Source: Glycomyces paridis
GTDB taxonomy: Bacteria > Actinomycetota > Actinomycetes > Mycobacteriales > Micromonosporaceae
Reading direction: 5' to 3'
NCBI RefSeq assembly: GCF_004912155.1
Contig: NZ_STGX01000020.1
Span: 49,268 to 113,267 of the forward strand
DNA length: 64,000 nucleotides
In this document: positions 1 to 7,957 of the stretch, in pieces
How the letters are laid out: each line of letters begins with the position of its first letter
Position numbering within the stretch: position 1 is the stretch's first letter
The notes under the pieces: model-generated
Databases searched by the model: none
What the model was told of the DNA's origin: nothing
The model's input: the letters and a program-made list of their open reading frames with translations, nothing else
Position numbers and translations under genes: made by a program

Positions 1-146
1 TTGACCACCGGGAGCGCGACGTCCGCTTCGAGCAGGGCGAGGCGGATCTCGCGGGCGGTGGCGTCGATGTCGGCATCGGTCAGGCGGCCTTTGCCGCGGA
101 TCGACTCGAAGATTCCCGACAGTCGATCTGACAATGCGTCGAACAC
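1..146 (-). CDS. ffh: Signal recognition particle protein Ffh, N-terminal fragment
   Basis: Only the first ~48 codons lie inside the window; the gene runs off the left edge. The reverse strand translates from a GTG as VFDALSDRLSGIFESIRGKG and continues with a helix-rich stretch containing LTDADIDATAREIR, which is the N (helical bundle) domain of SRP54/Ffh. Ffh is the GTPase of the signal recognition particle that delivers nascent membrane proteins to FtsY. A GAGAGG ribosome-binding site precedes the GTG at 146. The gene follows amtB on the same strand after a strong terminator, so it is probably transcribed separately. The GTPase domain is outside the window, so the identification rests on the N domain only. 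Confidence 0.85.
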   Translation of the reverse strand, partial: MFDALSDRLSGIFESIRGKGRLTDADIDATAREIRLALLEADVALPVV

Positions 147-215
147 GGGCGGACCTCTCGGTGGGTTGGCTGGACTCCTACGAGCTTAACGGGGCGCCCC
201 GGGGGGCGCGAGAAC

Positions 216-248
216 AGGACGGCCGCCCCGTGGCGGGGCGGCCGTCCT
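216..248. terminator. Strong hairpin terminator between amtB and ffh
   Basis: Perfect 15-bp G/C-rich stem (216-230 with 234-248) with a 3-nt loop, immediately after the amtB stop codon. No long T-tract follows, as is common in actinomycetes. Confidence 0.75.
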
Positions 249-270
249 CAGCGGTGACGTGAAGCCGGTG

Positions 271-1566
271 CTAGGCGTTGACCTTCTCGGACTCCCCGGC
301 GACGACGGGGGCGTCGACGCCGATGTTGCCGTTGACGGGCAGGTCGTAGCCGGCCTCGCCGTGCTGGGCGGCGTCGATGCCGGCGAGTTCCTCTTCCTCG
401 CTGATCCGCACGCCCATGGTGAACTTGAGGATCAGGCCGATGACGAGGGCGACGACGAAGGAGTAGGCGACCACGGCGACCACGGCGATGGTCTGGTTGA
501 GCAGGAAGCTGAAGTCCCCGCCGTAGAAGACGCCGGAGGTGCCGCCGGTGACGTCGCCGAAGGCGAACAGGCCGACCGCGATGGAGCCCCAGATGCCGGC
601 GACCATGTGCAGGCCGACCACGTCGAGCGAGTCGTCGTAGCCGAGCTTGTGCTTGAGGCCGATGGCGAGGGGGCAGATGAGGCCGGCGACGAGGCCGATG
701 AAGATCGCCCCGATGGGGGTGACCAGACCGGCGGCCGGGGTGATGGCGACGAGGCCGGCGATGACGCCGGAGCAGGCGCCGAGCACCGAGGGCTTGATGC
801 CGCGGATGCGGTCGATGAGGAGCCAGGCGAGGATCGCGGCGGCGGTGGCGACCTGCGTGTTGAGCAGGGCGAGACCGGCGATGGCGTCGGAGACGAAGGC
901 GGAGCCGGCGTTGAAGCCGAACCAGCCGAACCACAGCAGGCCGGCGCCGATCACGACCAGGGGCAGGTTGTGCGGGGCGAAGTTGCCGTCCTTCCAGCCG
1001 ATGCGGCGGCCGACGACCAGCGCGAGGCCGAGGGCCGCGGCTCCGGCGTTGGCGTGGACCGCGGTGCCGCCGGCGAAGTCGAGGACGCCGAGCTCCTCGA
1101 TCCAGCCGCCGCCCCACACCCAGTAGGCGACGGGGGCGTAGACGAGGACGACCCACGCGGTGGCGAAGACGACCCAGGCGCTGAACTTCATGCGGTCGGC
1201 GACGGCGCCGGCGATGAGGGCGACGGTGATGATGGCGAACATCATGCCGAAGGCGGACATGGCGCCGGCGGAGACGCCGCCGTCGACGGTGCCGAGCTCG
1301 GTGACGTAGCGCAGGCCGAAGGCGGAGCTGACGTCCATGCTGAAGATCGGGTTGCCGTCGCCGGAGCCGACGGCGATCGACTCTCCGACGAGGGTCCAGA
1401 CGATCGAGACGATGCCGATGGCGACGAGGCACTTCATCATCATGTTGATGACGCTCTTGGCCCGGGTCAGGCCCCCGTAGAACAGGGCGAGACCGGGGGT
1501 CATGAGCAGGACCAGGGCGGCTGAGGTCAGGATCCAGGCATTGTTGCCGGTGTCGAGCTCGGGCAT
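271..1566 (-). CDS. amtB: Ammonium transporter AmtB
   Basis: 431-aa polytopic membrane protein of the Amt/Mep/Rh family, which conducts ammonium/ammonia across the cytoplasmic membrane. The family signature DFAGGTAVH is at residues 163-171, and the twin pore histidines are recognisable at H171 (GTAVHANAG) and H320 (GLHMVAGIWG). About eleven hydrophobic segments cover the chain, and a charged C-terminal tail ends in ...GESEKVNA. The ATG at 1566 is preceded by a good GAGGAGG ribosome-binding site. In many actinomycetes amtB is followed by glnB and glnD before ffh; here ffh follows directly, so the PII signalling genes are absent from this locus. A structured element at 1655-1724 and GlnR-like half sites lie upstream. 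Confidence 0.95.
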   Translation of the reverse strand: MPELDTGNNAWILTSAALVLLMTPGLALFYGGLTRAKSVINMMMKCLVAIGIVSIVWTLVGESIAVGSGDGNPIFSMDVSSAFGLRYVTELGTVDGGVSAGAMSAFGMMFAIITVALIAGAVADRMKFSAWVVFATAWVVLVYAPVAYWVWGGGWIEELGVLDFAGGTAVHANAGAAALGLALVVGRRIGWKDGNFAPHNLPLVVIGAGLLWFGWFGFNAGSAFVSDAIAGLALLNTQVATAAAILAWLLIDRIRGIKPSVLGACSGVIAGLVAITPAAGLVTPIGAIFIGLVAGLICPLAIGLKHKLGYDDSLDVVGLHMVAGIWGSIAVGLFAFGDVTGGTSGVFYGGDFSFLLNQTIAVVAVVAYSFVVALVIGLILKFTMGVRISEEEELAGIDAAQHGEAGYDLPVNGNIGVDAPVVAGESEKVNA

Positions 1567-1654
1567 GGCCGCCTCCTCTCTCCAGAGATAGGTAAGGGCG
1601 AAGGGCTGGGTCTTGGGTCCGGCGTCGAGGGGAGCGTCGCTGCTCGGTGAGGTG

Positions 1655-1724
1655 TCACGCGCCGACCGCGGGCCTTGCGGCCCGTGTCGCCCGCCGTTGC
1701 CGGCGGGAAGCGGTCGGCGCGTGA
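1655..1724 (-). ncRNA. Candidate structured leader (three-way junction) upstream of amtB
   Basis: A perfect 15-bp closing stem (1655-1669 with 1710-1724) encloses two perfect hairpins: 1670-1674/1679-1683 (5 bp) and 1690-1696/1701-1707 (7 bp). Both hairpins carry the same TTGC loop on the plus strand (GCAA, a GNRA tetraloop, on the minus strand). The GNRA loops appear only if the minus strand is transcribed, i.e. in the amtB leader, 89 nt before its start codon. No known riboswitch class was recognised. Whether it is transcribed is inference. Confidence 0.5.
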
Positions 1725-1741
1725 TTCTCCTACCTACCGGA

Positions 1742-1824
1742 GTGAAGCCAGCTTCACGAAGACGTGTTACGCGACCCGGGCCTGCGTGTTAAGAAGCTGT
1801 CGCGAAAGATTTCGAGCGTGTGAA
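1742..1824 (-). promoter_or_regulatory. Possible nitrogen-regulatory sites upstream of amtB
   Basis: Contains a palindrome GTGAAGC-CA-GCTTCAC (1742-1757). Read on the minus strand it also has a TTCAC-n6-GAAAT half site (1809-1824) and a GTAAC pentamer, resembling parts of the GlnR consensus GTNAC-n6-GAAAC. The match is partial, so GlnR control is only suggested by the adjacent amtB. Confidence 0.3.
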
Positions 1825-1899
1825 CTCCGGCTCACAGCGGCCGCTATGACCCCCACCACTGGCACTCCTGGTGCGGTTGTGGCATTTGCGCTATTTGGG

Positions 1900-1916
1900 A
1901 CGGTCCGCTGGACCGT
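1900..1916. promoter_or_regulatory. Inverted repeat, possible operator in the amtB-LacI divergent region
   Basis: Perfect ACGGTCC-GCT-GGACCGT palindrome about 170-190 nt before the LacI gene. It could bind a dimeric regulator, but which one is unknown. Confidence 0.3.
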
Positions 1917-2086
1917 TATGTCGCCATGACCGTGCTGTTACGGAACTGTGCTCTAATGTGGGTGGAAGTCGTTGAAAGTTATCGCTCACATCACTCGGCG
2001 TATCGTCGTACGGGACCGCGGCCACACTGGTCCTGGGAACGGCCCGCGAAAAGCGGCCGCGGCGAAGCCCGCGAGCCGAGAAGCAC

Positions 2087-3157
2087 ATGCATGAAAAGAG
2101 ACCGACTGCGATGGCGCAACCGAAGAAGGCAGCCAGTATCTGGGACGTGGCGCGGCTGGCCGGGGTCTCCCACCAGACCGTCTCCCGGGTGGTGAACGGA
2201 TCGCCCCGCGTGGCCGCGGCGACCAGGGACAAGGTCCTCGACGCCATCGCCGAACTGGGCTACCGGCCCAACCGGCTGGCCCGCAGCCTCGCCGGCGGGG
2301 CCGCCGAGTCGGTCACCGTCCTCACCGCCGACACCTCCCTCTACGGGGCCGAGGCGGCGCTGCGCGGCATCGAGCGGGCCGCGCGCTCCCTCGACTGGAG
2401 CGTCCAGATCTCCGTCCTCGACCCCGCCGAGACGCACTCCGACGCCGACATCATCGCCCGCCTCCCCCGCGCCGGCGAGCCGACGATCATCATGGCCCAC
2501 GACGAGCCCGGCATGAGGGCCAAGCAGACGCTCCTGGACACGCAGCCGCACGCGATGGTCGCCATCGGCTCCTACACCGCCGAGGAGCTCGCCGCCTCCC
2601 CGTGGCTGGTGGGCATGGACGACGGCAAGGCCGCCGCCGAGGCCACCCGGTACCTCCTCGACCTCGGCCACGACACCGTCCACCACGTCGCCATCCCCAC
2701 CTCGACGGGCACCTTCGGCGGCGGCCGCGCGCACCGCGCCGACGGCTGGGCCCGCGTCCTGCGCGAAGCCGGGCGCGAGGTCCCGAACCTCGTGCCCTCC
2801 GGGTGGACCATCGCCGAGGCGTTCAAGGCCGTGCAGCCGCTCGTGGCCGACCCCGACGTGACCGCGATCCTCTGCGGCAACGACCACCTCGCCCTCGCCA
2901 CGCTGCGCGCCGCCCACCTGGCCGGCCGCTCGGTCCCCGGCGACCTGTCGATCATCGGCTTCGACAACACCCCGTTCTCGGCGTTCACCACCCCCGCGCT
3001 GACCACGGTCAACCAGGACTTCGAGAGCGTCGGGCGCGGCGCCTTCGAGCTGCTGCGCCACCGCGTCGACGGGTCCATCCCCCGCCCCAAGCCCGGCTGG
3101 CCCGAGCCCGAACTCATCGTCCGCGAGACCTCCGGCCCGCCCGGCGCCCGCACCTGA
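2087..3157 (+). CDS. LacI-family transcriptional regulator
   Basis: 356-aa regulator with an N-terminal LacI helix-turn-helix (IWDVARLAGVSHQTVSRVVN, about residues 18-37) followed by the hinge helix (RPNRLARSLAGG) and a periplasmic-binding-protein-like sensor domain ending in the typical IIGFDNTPFSAFTTPALTTV segment. The exact start is uncertain: ATG 2087 (used here) or ATG 2111 (348 aa) are both possible, and the shorter form is nearer the usual family length. The gene lies 51 bp upstream of a glycosidase on the same strand, so it probably controls that gene in response to a sugar. The natural ligand cannot be read from the sequence. Confidence 0.9.
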   Translation: MHEKRPTAMAQPKKAASIWDVARLAGVSHQTVSRVVNGSPRVAAATRDKVLDAIAELGYRPNRLARSLAGGAAESVTVLTADTSLYGAEAALRGIERAARSLDWSVQISVLDPAETHSDADIIARLPRAGEPTIIMAHDEPGMRAKQTLLDTQPHAMVAIGSYTAEELAASPWLVGMDDGKAAAEATRYLLDLGHDTVHHVAIPTSTGTFGGGRAHRADGWARVLREAGREVPNLVPSGWTIAEAFKAVQPLVADPDVTAILCGNDHLALATLRAAHLAGRSVPGDLSIIGFDNTPFSAFTTPALTTVNQDFESVGRGAFELLRHRVDGSIPRPKPGWPEPELIVRETSGPPGART

Positions 3158-3208
3158 CCCACGGAAGGCCCCGCCCCTCGAAAGGCGCCGTCCCCGAAAG
3201 GCCCCGCC

Positions 3209-5560
3209 ATGCCCCTCGACTTCGACCCCTCCGCGGCCGGCCCGGCCCGGATCGGCGTGGACTTCTCCGCGCCCGCAGGCCCGATCCTCCACGGCGCGGC
3301 CGGCTCGCTGTACGGCGTCTCCGAGGACGGCGTGCCCGGTGACGAACTGCTCGACGCCCTCGACATCACCACCCTCGCGGTGAAGCCCGACGGCGGTGCG
3401 CAGCACCCCGGCGGCGACGCCTCCGCGGCCGTCGCCGCCCTGCGCCGCAACGGCTCGGGCCTGGCCTTCGTGTACCTCCAGGACCTGTTCGCCGCCTGGC
3501 CCTACGAGGACGTGGGCATCGACGTCTACCACGAGCGGCTGTTCGCGGTCGTCCCGCCGATGCTCACCGAGGCCAACGCCGGGCGGCTCGTCCTCGTGCC
3601 GTTCAACGAGCCCGACTGCATCTGGTACGCCCTCGGCGAGAACGACCCGGCCGCCTTCGACCGGTTCCTGGCCGACTGGATCACCACCGTCCAGCTGCTG
3701 CGCGCCCTCGCCCCCGGCGTCCCGCTCGCCGGGCCCAACGAGTCGCGCTACCACCCGGAGTTCCTGCCGCACTTCCTCAGGCGCGCCCGCGACACCGCCA
3801 CGCTCCCGGAGTGGATGGCCTGGCACGAACTGGCCCCCGACGCGCTCGCCGGGCACCGCGGTCACCACCGCGACTACCGCGCGCTCGAACGGTCCCTCGG
3901 GATCGACCCGCTGCCGGTCAACATCGACGAGTACGGCGGCAACCGGGACCTGTCGGTGCCCGGGCGCCTCGTCCAGTGGGCCGCGGCCTTCGAGGAGACC
4001 GGCGTCCACGCCGACATGGCGTACTGGACCGCCGCGGGCAGCTACTCCGGGGCCGCGCCGCAGCCGAACGTCCCCGGCGGCGCCTGGTGGTTCCTCAAGG
4101 CCTACTCGGGCATGACCGGCGCCACGGTCCGCGTCCACGCCCCCGCGCCCGACGGCGACGACGCCCTGCAAGGCCTCGCCACCCTCGACGGGACCGACGC
4201 GCAGATCCTCGTCGGCGGCACCGGAGCGGACTTCACCATCGCCGCCGCCGGGCTCGACCCCGCGGTCTGGGGCGAGACGGCCACGGCCGTCCTCCACCGC
4301 ATCGACTGGTCCGGCTACGAGGGCGCCGCGGGCCCGCCCATCCCGATCGCGCAGGTCACCGGCCACCCCTCGCTCCTGGAGATCCCGGTCGAGTCCCCGG
4401 ACCCGATGGCCGCGTACTGGGTCGCGATCGCACCCGGCCGGGCCGCGCCGATCGCGCCACCGCCGTGGAAGGGCCGCTGGGAGGCCGAGGGCGCACACAT
4501 CACCTCCGGGACGGTCAACCGCCAGGGCCGCACCGCCGACGGCAACGGCTTCGCCGCCTCAGGCGAGTACGACGTCGGCGAGCTCAACACCAACGACTCG
4601 GCCGTCGAGTTCACCGTGGTGGTCCCCCGCTCCGGCGACTACGACCTGGCGATCTTCTACGCCCACATGTACGGGCGCGGACACGAGCCCATCGAGCCGC
4701 AGCCCGCCGAGCAGGTGCTCACCGTCAACGGCGCCGAGCGGTTCGTGCGCTACCCGACCACGATGAACTGGCAGCACCGCTCGATCGCCACCGAGCCGGT
4801 GCGCCTCGACGCCGGGGCGAACACGCTGCGCCTGTCCAAGTCCGGCGCGATCGGCACCGCCAGCGGCGAGGCGACCCTCGACAAGATCGAGCTCACCGAG
4901 CGCCGGCCCGACCGCACCGTCTACGAGGGCGCGCAGGCCCGCCGCGGCGGCACCGTCTTCGACCTCTACGCCCGCGAGGACGGCTACCACCGGATCGACG
5001 GCGCCGCCTCCGGCGTCCTGGCCGGGCCGCAGAACCAGCACGTCCCGGTCGACCTCGCCCGCCCGGTGTTCCTGCACCGCGGCGTCAACCGCCTGCGCTG
5101 CCGCGAGGGCGTCGAGCGCCTGACCGTGACCCCCGCCGAGGGGCCCGCGCCGATCCAGGTGCTCGCCCACGAGGCGGTGCGCTCGGGCGGTTCCTGCCTG
5201 GTCGTCAACGACTTCGCCGTCGGCGGCCACGTCATCGGCTGGAACGGCCGCGGCGCCTCCGCGACCCTCACCGTCCCGGCGCAGGCGGGCCCCCACGCGC
5301 TCCTGGTGCACTACGCCAACGGCGAGCGCGGCCGGGCCCACGAGTACAACATCGACCTCGTGACCCTTCACTGCGACCTCACCGTCAACGGCGCCAAGGC
5401 CGGACGCCACCCCATGCGCGGTACCTGGACCTGGAACGACTTCTGGTCCTACCCGGTGATCGTCGACCTCCGCGACGGCGCCAACACCATCGTCCTCGAC
5501 AACCCCGACGCCCCCACCGCCGACTTCGAACGCTTCCGCATAGCACCGCTCAACCCCTGA
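3209..5560 (+). CDS. Clan GH-A-like glycoside hydrolase with C-terminal carbohydrate-binding-like domains
   Basis: 783-aa protein. The N-terminal ~330 residues look like a TIM-barrel glycosidase of clan GH-A: VPFNEPDCIWY places a candidate acid/base Glu at 134, and VNIDEYGG places a candidate nucleophile Glu at 241, on the expected strands 4 and 7. The remaining part contains two beta-rich segments (about residues 420-560 and 640-780) with features of CBM6/CBM35-type modules, such as WEAEGAHITSG and a conserved YANGERGRAHEYNID stretch. No signal peptide or membrane anchor is visible, so it is predicted cytoplasmic or exported by an unrecognised route, which is unusual for a protein carrying binding modules. 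The substrate is unknown; regulation by the adjacent LacI protein is inferred from position. Confidence 0.7.
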   Translation: MPLDFDPSAAGPARIGVDFSAPAGPILHGAAGSLYGVSEDGVPGDELLDALDITTLAVKPDGGAQHPGGDASAAVAALRRNGSGLAFVYLQDLFAAWPYEDVGIDVYHERLFAVVPPMLTEANAGRLVLVPFNEPDCIWYALGENDPAAFDRFLADWITTVQLLRALAPGVPLAGPNESRYHPEFLPHFLRRARDTATLPEWMAWHELAPDALAGHRGHHRDYRALERSLGIDPLPVNIDEYGGNRDLSVPGRLVQWAAAFEETGVHADMAYWTAAGSYSGAAPQPNVPGGAWWFLKAYSGMTGATVRVHAPAPDGDDALQGLATLDGTDAQILVGGTGADFTIAAAGLDPAVWGETATAVLHRIDWSGYEGAAGPPIPIAQVTGHPSLLEIPVESPDPMAAYWVAIAPGRAAPIAPPPWKGRWEAEGAHITSGTVNRQGRTADGNGFAASGEYDVGELNTNDSAVEFTVVVPRSGDYDLAIFYAHMYGRGHEPIEPQPAEQVLTVNGAERFVRYPTTMNWQHRSIATEPVRLDAGANTLRLSKSGAIGTASGEATLDKIELTERRPDRTVYEGAQARRGGTVFDLYAREDGYHRIDGAASGVLAGPQNQHVPVDLARPVFLHRGVNRLRCREGVERLTVTPAEGPAPIQVLAHEAVRSGGSCLVVNDFAVGGHVIGWNGRGASATLTVPAQAGPHALLVHYANGERGRAHEYNIDLVTLHCDLTVNGAKAGRHPMRGTWTWNDFWSYPVIVDLRDGANTIVLDNPDAPTADFERFRIAPLNP

Positions 5561-5726
5561 CCGTCCTGTCCTGTTCCCGACAGTTCGAGGAGTGCTCGTC
5601 ACCTTCTCGTCCCCCGATCGTTGGACACGGACGGGACGGTGGCGAGGGTTCCCGACTTGCCACATACTGGTGGGAGCCCGGCCGTCCCGGTCCATGTACG
5701 AAGAGAAGCCGGGAAAGGAGGCCGAC

Positions 5727-6359
5727 ATGGTAGACCTCGCCGAGAGGGGAACCGCTTTGGTGACCACAGAATTTCCGTATTCACTGGATACCGGCGCTGT
5801 CATGACCTTGCGCGAAGCGTGGGAACAATTGGAGACGCCACCTGGCTACCGCGCGGAGATGTTGCGAGGAGAGATCATCTTGTCGCCCACACCGATCGAC
5901 AAGCACAATCGGATCTTCGGATCCCTTGTGACACGACTGGCGGCGAAGGCGGAGGCCGAGGACTGGTCGGTCACTAACACGCAAACGATCTCTCTACCCG
6001 CGACCGACGAAGAAGCGGTACCCGACCTCATCGTGATACCGCAGGAGGCGATGGACAGCGGCGAATGGCGGAAGAGTGCCGAGGAGGTCCTGCTCATCTG
6101 CGAAATCACCTCCCCGTCCACAAGAACGCGCGATCGCGAGTACAAGCTGAAAAGCTATGCTCTGGCAGGGATCCCGCTGTACCTCATCGTCGACCTCTAC
6201 GACCATGAAGGCACGGTCACGGTCTACAGCGAACCGGACGGCGAAGGCGCCTACATCGAGCACCAGACGGTCGGGTTCGGCCGATCCATTACGCTCCCCG
6301 ACCCGATCGGAGTCGAGATCGACACCAGTCGGTTCGTACCGAAGTCCCGCAAGGACTGA
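5727..6359 (+). CDS. Uma2 family (DUF820) PD-(D/E)XK endonuclease-like protein
   Basis: 210-aa protein of the Uma2/DUF820 family, a restriction-endonuclease-fold group abundant in cyanobacteria and actinomycetes; its cellular role is unsettled. Candidate active-site residues are D100 (VPDLIVIP), E126 (CEITSPSTR) and K140 (REYKLKSY), matching the PD-(D/E)XK pattern. The ATG at 5727 is preceded by GAAAGGAGG, a strong ribosome-binding site, so the in-frame extension to 5592 is rejected. Its codon use is less GC-biased than its neighbours, which may indicate later acquisition. It stands alone between the glycosidase and a convergent aldo/keto reductase, with a terminator just after it. Confidence 0.85.
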   Translation: MVDLAERGTALVTTEFPYSLDTGAVMTLREAWEQLETPPGYRAEMLRGEIILSPTPIDKHNRIFGSLVTRLAAKAEAEDWSVTNTQTISLPATDEEAVPDLIVIPQEAMDSGEWRKSAEEVLLICEITSPSTRTRDREYKLKSYALAGIPLYLIVDLYDHEGTVTVYSEPDGEGAYIEHQTVGFGRSITLPDPIGVEIDTSRFVPKSRKD

Positions 6360-6370
6360 GGCAGGCGAAA

Positions 6371-6394
6371 GGCCCGCGCCGTGCGGCGCGGGCC
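6371..6394. terminator. Hairpin between convergent genes
   Basis: GGCCCGCGCC-GTGC-GGCGCGGGCC, a perfect 10-bp stem. It lies between the Uma2 gene and the convergent aldo/keto reductase and can serve both. Confidence 0.7.
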
Positions 6395-6409
6395 CTTGTC
6401 GTGTGCTGG

Positions 6410-7252
6410 TCAGGCGGCGAGGTCGTTCAGGGCCTCGACCTGGGCGTCGGTGAGCTCGACGTCCAGGGCGCCGTAGTTCTCCTCCAGGTGGGCGATGGAG
6501 CTGGTGCCCGGGATGGGGAGGATGTTCGGGGAGCGGCGCAGGAGCCAGGCGAGCGCGGTCTGGGCCGGGGTGGCGCCGATCTCGGCGGCGATCTTGCCGA
6601 CCGGGCCGTCGGGGCCGGCGTGCTCGCCCGCGGCGATGGGGAACCACGGGATGAACGCGATGCCCTGCTCGGCGGTGTAGTCGAGGACGGCCTCGCTCTG
6701 GCGGTTGACGAGGTTGTAGAGGTTCTGGACGCTCGCGATCGGGGCGACGGCCTGGGCCTCCTTGAGCTGGTCCACGGTGACTTCGGAGAGCCCGATGTGG
6801 CGGATCTTGCCCTGCGCCTGGAGGTCGGCGACGGTGGCGATCTGGTCGGCGATCGGCAGGTTCGGGTCGAGTCGGTGGAGCTGGTAGAGGTCGACGGTGT
6901 CGGTGCGCAGTCGCCGCAGGCTCAGTTCGACCTGCTGGCGGATGTAGGCGGGCTGGCCGAAGGCGACCCACTCGTGCGGCGAGGGGCGCGTGTTGCCGCC
7001 CTTGGTGGCGATCACGAGGCCGTCGGCGTAGGGGTGGAGGGCCTCGGCGATGAGGGACTCGTTGTCCCCCAGGGCGTAGGCGTCGGCGGTGTCGATGAAG
7101 GTGACGCCGAGTTCGACGGCGCGGCGCAGGACGGCGACGGCGGCCGCGCGGTCCTTCGGCGGGGTGAAGATGCCCGGGTCGCCGGAGAGGCGCATCGCGC
7201 CGTAGCCGAGCCGGTTGACGTTCAGGTCGCCGCCGATCACGATGTCGCTCAT
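6410..7252 (-). CDS. Aldo/keto reductase
   Basis: 280-aa NADPH-dependent oxidoreductase of the AKR superfamily (TIM barrel). The catalytic tetrad is visible as D54 and Y59 (FIDTADAY), K84 (VIATKGG) and H126 (LYQLHRLDP), and the C-terminal cofactor segment LPIPGTSSIAHLEENY is typical. The start ATG at 7252 (MSDIVIGGDL) has a GAGAGGCG ribosome-binding site; the longer frame reaching 7594 overlaps mscL and is not credible. It is divergent from mscL. The substrate is unknown. Confidence 0.9.
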   Translation of the reverse strand: MSDIVIGGDLNVNRLGYGAMRLSGDPGIFTPPKDRAAAVAVLRRAVELGVTFIDTADAYALGDNESLIAEALHPYADGLVIATKGGNTRPSPHEWVAFGQPAYIRQQVELSLRRLRTDTVDLYQLHRLDPNLPIADQIATVADLQAQGKIRHIGLSEVTVDQLKEAQAVAPIASVQNLYNLVNRQSEAVLDYTAEQGIAFIPWFPIAAGEHAGPDGPVGKIAAEIGATPAQTALAWLLRRSPNILPIPGTSSIAHLEENYGALDVELTDAQVEALNDLAA

Positions 7253-7418
7253 GGGTTCGCCTCTCAGAGTGCGTGCTGGTCCACGGCGGTGGTTCCGCCG
7301 CCGGTTACAACCGCCCGGCGTCCGGGCTTGTTCCCGTGCGGGTGATATCGGCTCCGCCACAGCGACACCGGGCCGCGCGGCGCTCGGGGGCCCGGGCGCG
7401 GATGGGAGGATCGTTGCC

Positions 7419-7805
7419 ATGATCAAAGGGTTCAAAGAGTTCTTGATGCGCGGCAATGTGGTCGAACTGGCCGTCGCGGTGGTCATGGGTGCGGCGATGA
7501 CCGCGCTGGTGGCGTCCTTCGGTGAGGCGTTCCTCAACCCGCTCATCACGTTGATCACCGGCGGCGCCGAGGTCGGCGGCAGCTTCACCGTCAACGGCGT
7601 GGAGTTCCCCTACGGCGCGTTCATCAACGGCATGCTGGTGTTCTTCCTGACGGCCGTGGCGGTGTACTTCGTGATCGTGCTGCCGATGAACACGCTGCGG
7701 GACAAGTTCATGTCGACCGAGGAGGAGGCCGAGGTGGTGCGCGAGGAGCAGGTCGTGCTGCTGGAGGAGATCCGGGACCTGCTGCGCGAGCAGCGCCGCG
7801 TCTGA
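7419..7805 (+). CDS. mscL: Large-conductance mechanosensitive channel MscL
   Basis: 128-aa channel protein. The N-terminal amphipathic helix (MIKGFKEFLMRGNVVELAVAV), TM1 (VVMGAAMTALVASFGEAFLNPL), a short periplasmic loop with NGVEFPYG, TM2 (FINGMLVFFLTAVAVYFVIVLP) and a cytoplasmic helix (EEIRDLLREQ) follow the MscL plan. MscL opens under membrane tension during hypo-osmotic shock to release solutes. The ATG at 7419 follows a GGGAGGA ribosome-binding site. The gene is monocistronic, with a hairpin after the stop codon. Confidence 0.96.
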   Translation: MIKGFKEFLMRGNVVELAVAVVMGAAMTALVASFGEAFLNPLITLITGGAEVGGSFTVNGVEFPYGAFINGMLVFFLTAVAVYFVIVLPMNTLRDKFMSTEEEAEVVREEQVVLLEEIRDLLREQRRV

Positions 7806-7818
7806 ACCGTCGTCCGCC

Positions 7819-7847
7819 GGGCCCGTCCGCAGTGCGCGGGCGGGCCC
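7819..7847 (+). terminator. Terminator after mscL
   Basis: Imperfect G/C-rich hairpin with a GGGCCCG...CGGGCCC outer stem, followed by CTCTCGTTT. It lies 14 nt after the mscL stop codon. Confidence 0.6.
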
Positions 7848-7957
7848 TCTCGTTTCCGTGCGGGCCGGGCGGGTATTCGGGCGCGACGGCTTGCGCGCGT
7901 CGCACCCTCGTGGGACGGTGAGACGTCATTCCGACCTGAGTTGTGGAGGAGCCGATC

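Noticed and set aside
1991..4498. 835-aa open frame on the minus strand
   Set aside because: Low-complexity G/R/V-rich shadow of the LacI and glycosidase genes; GC-rich DNA gives long antisense frames.
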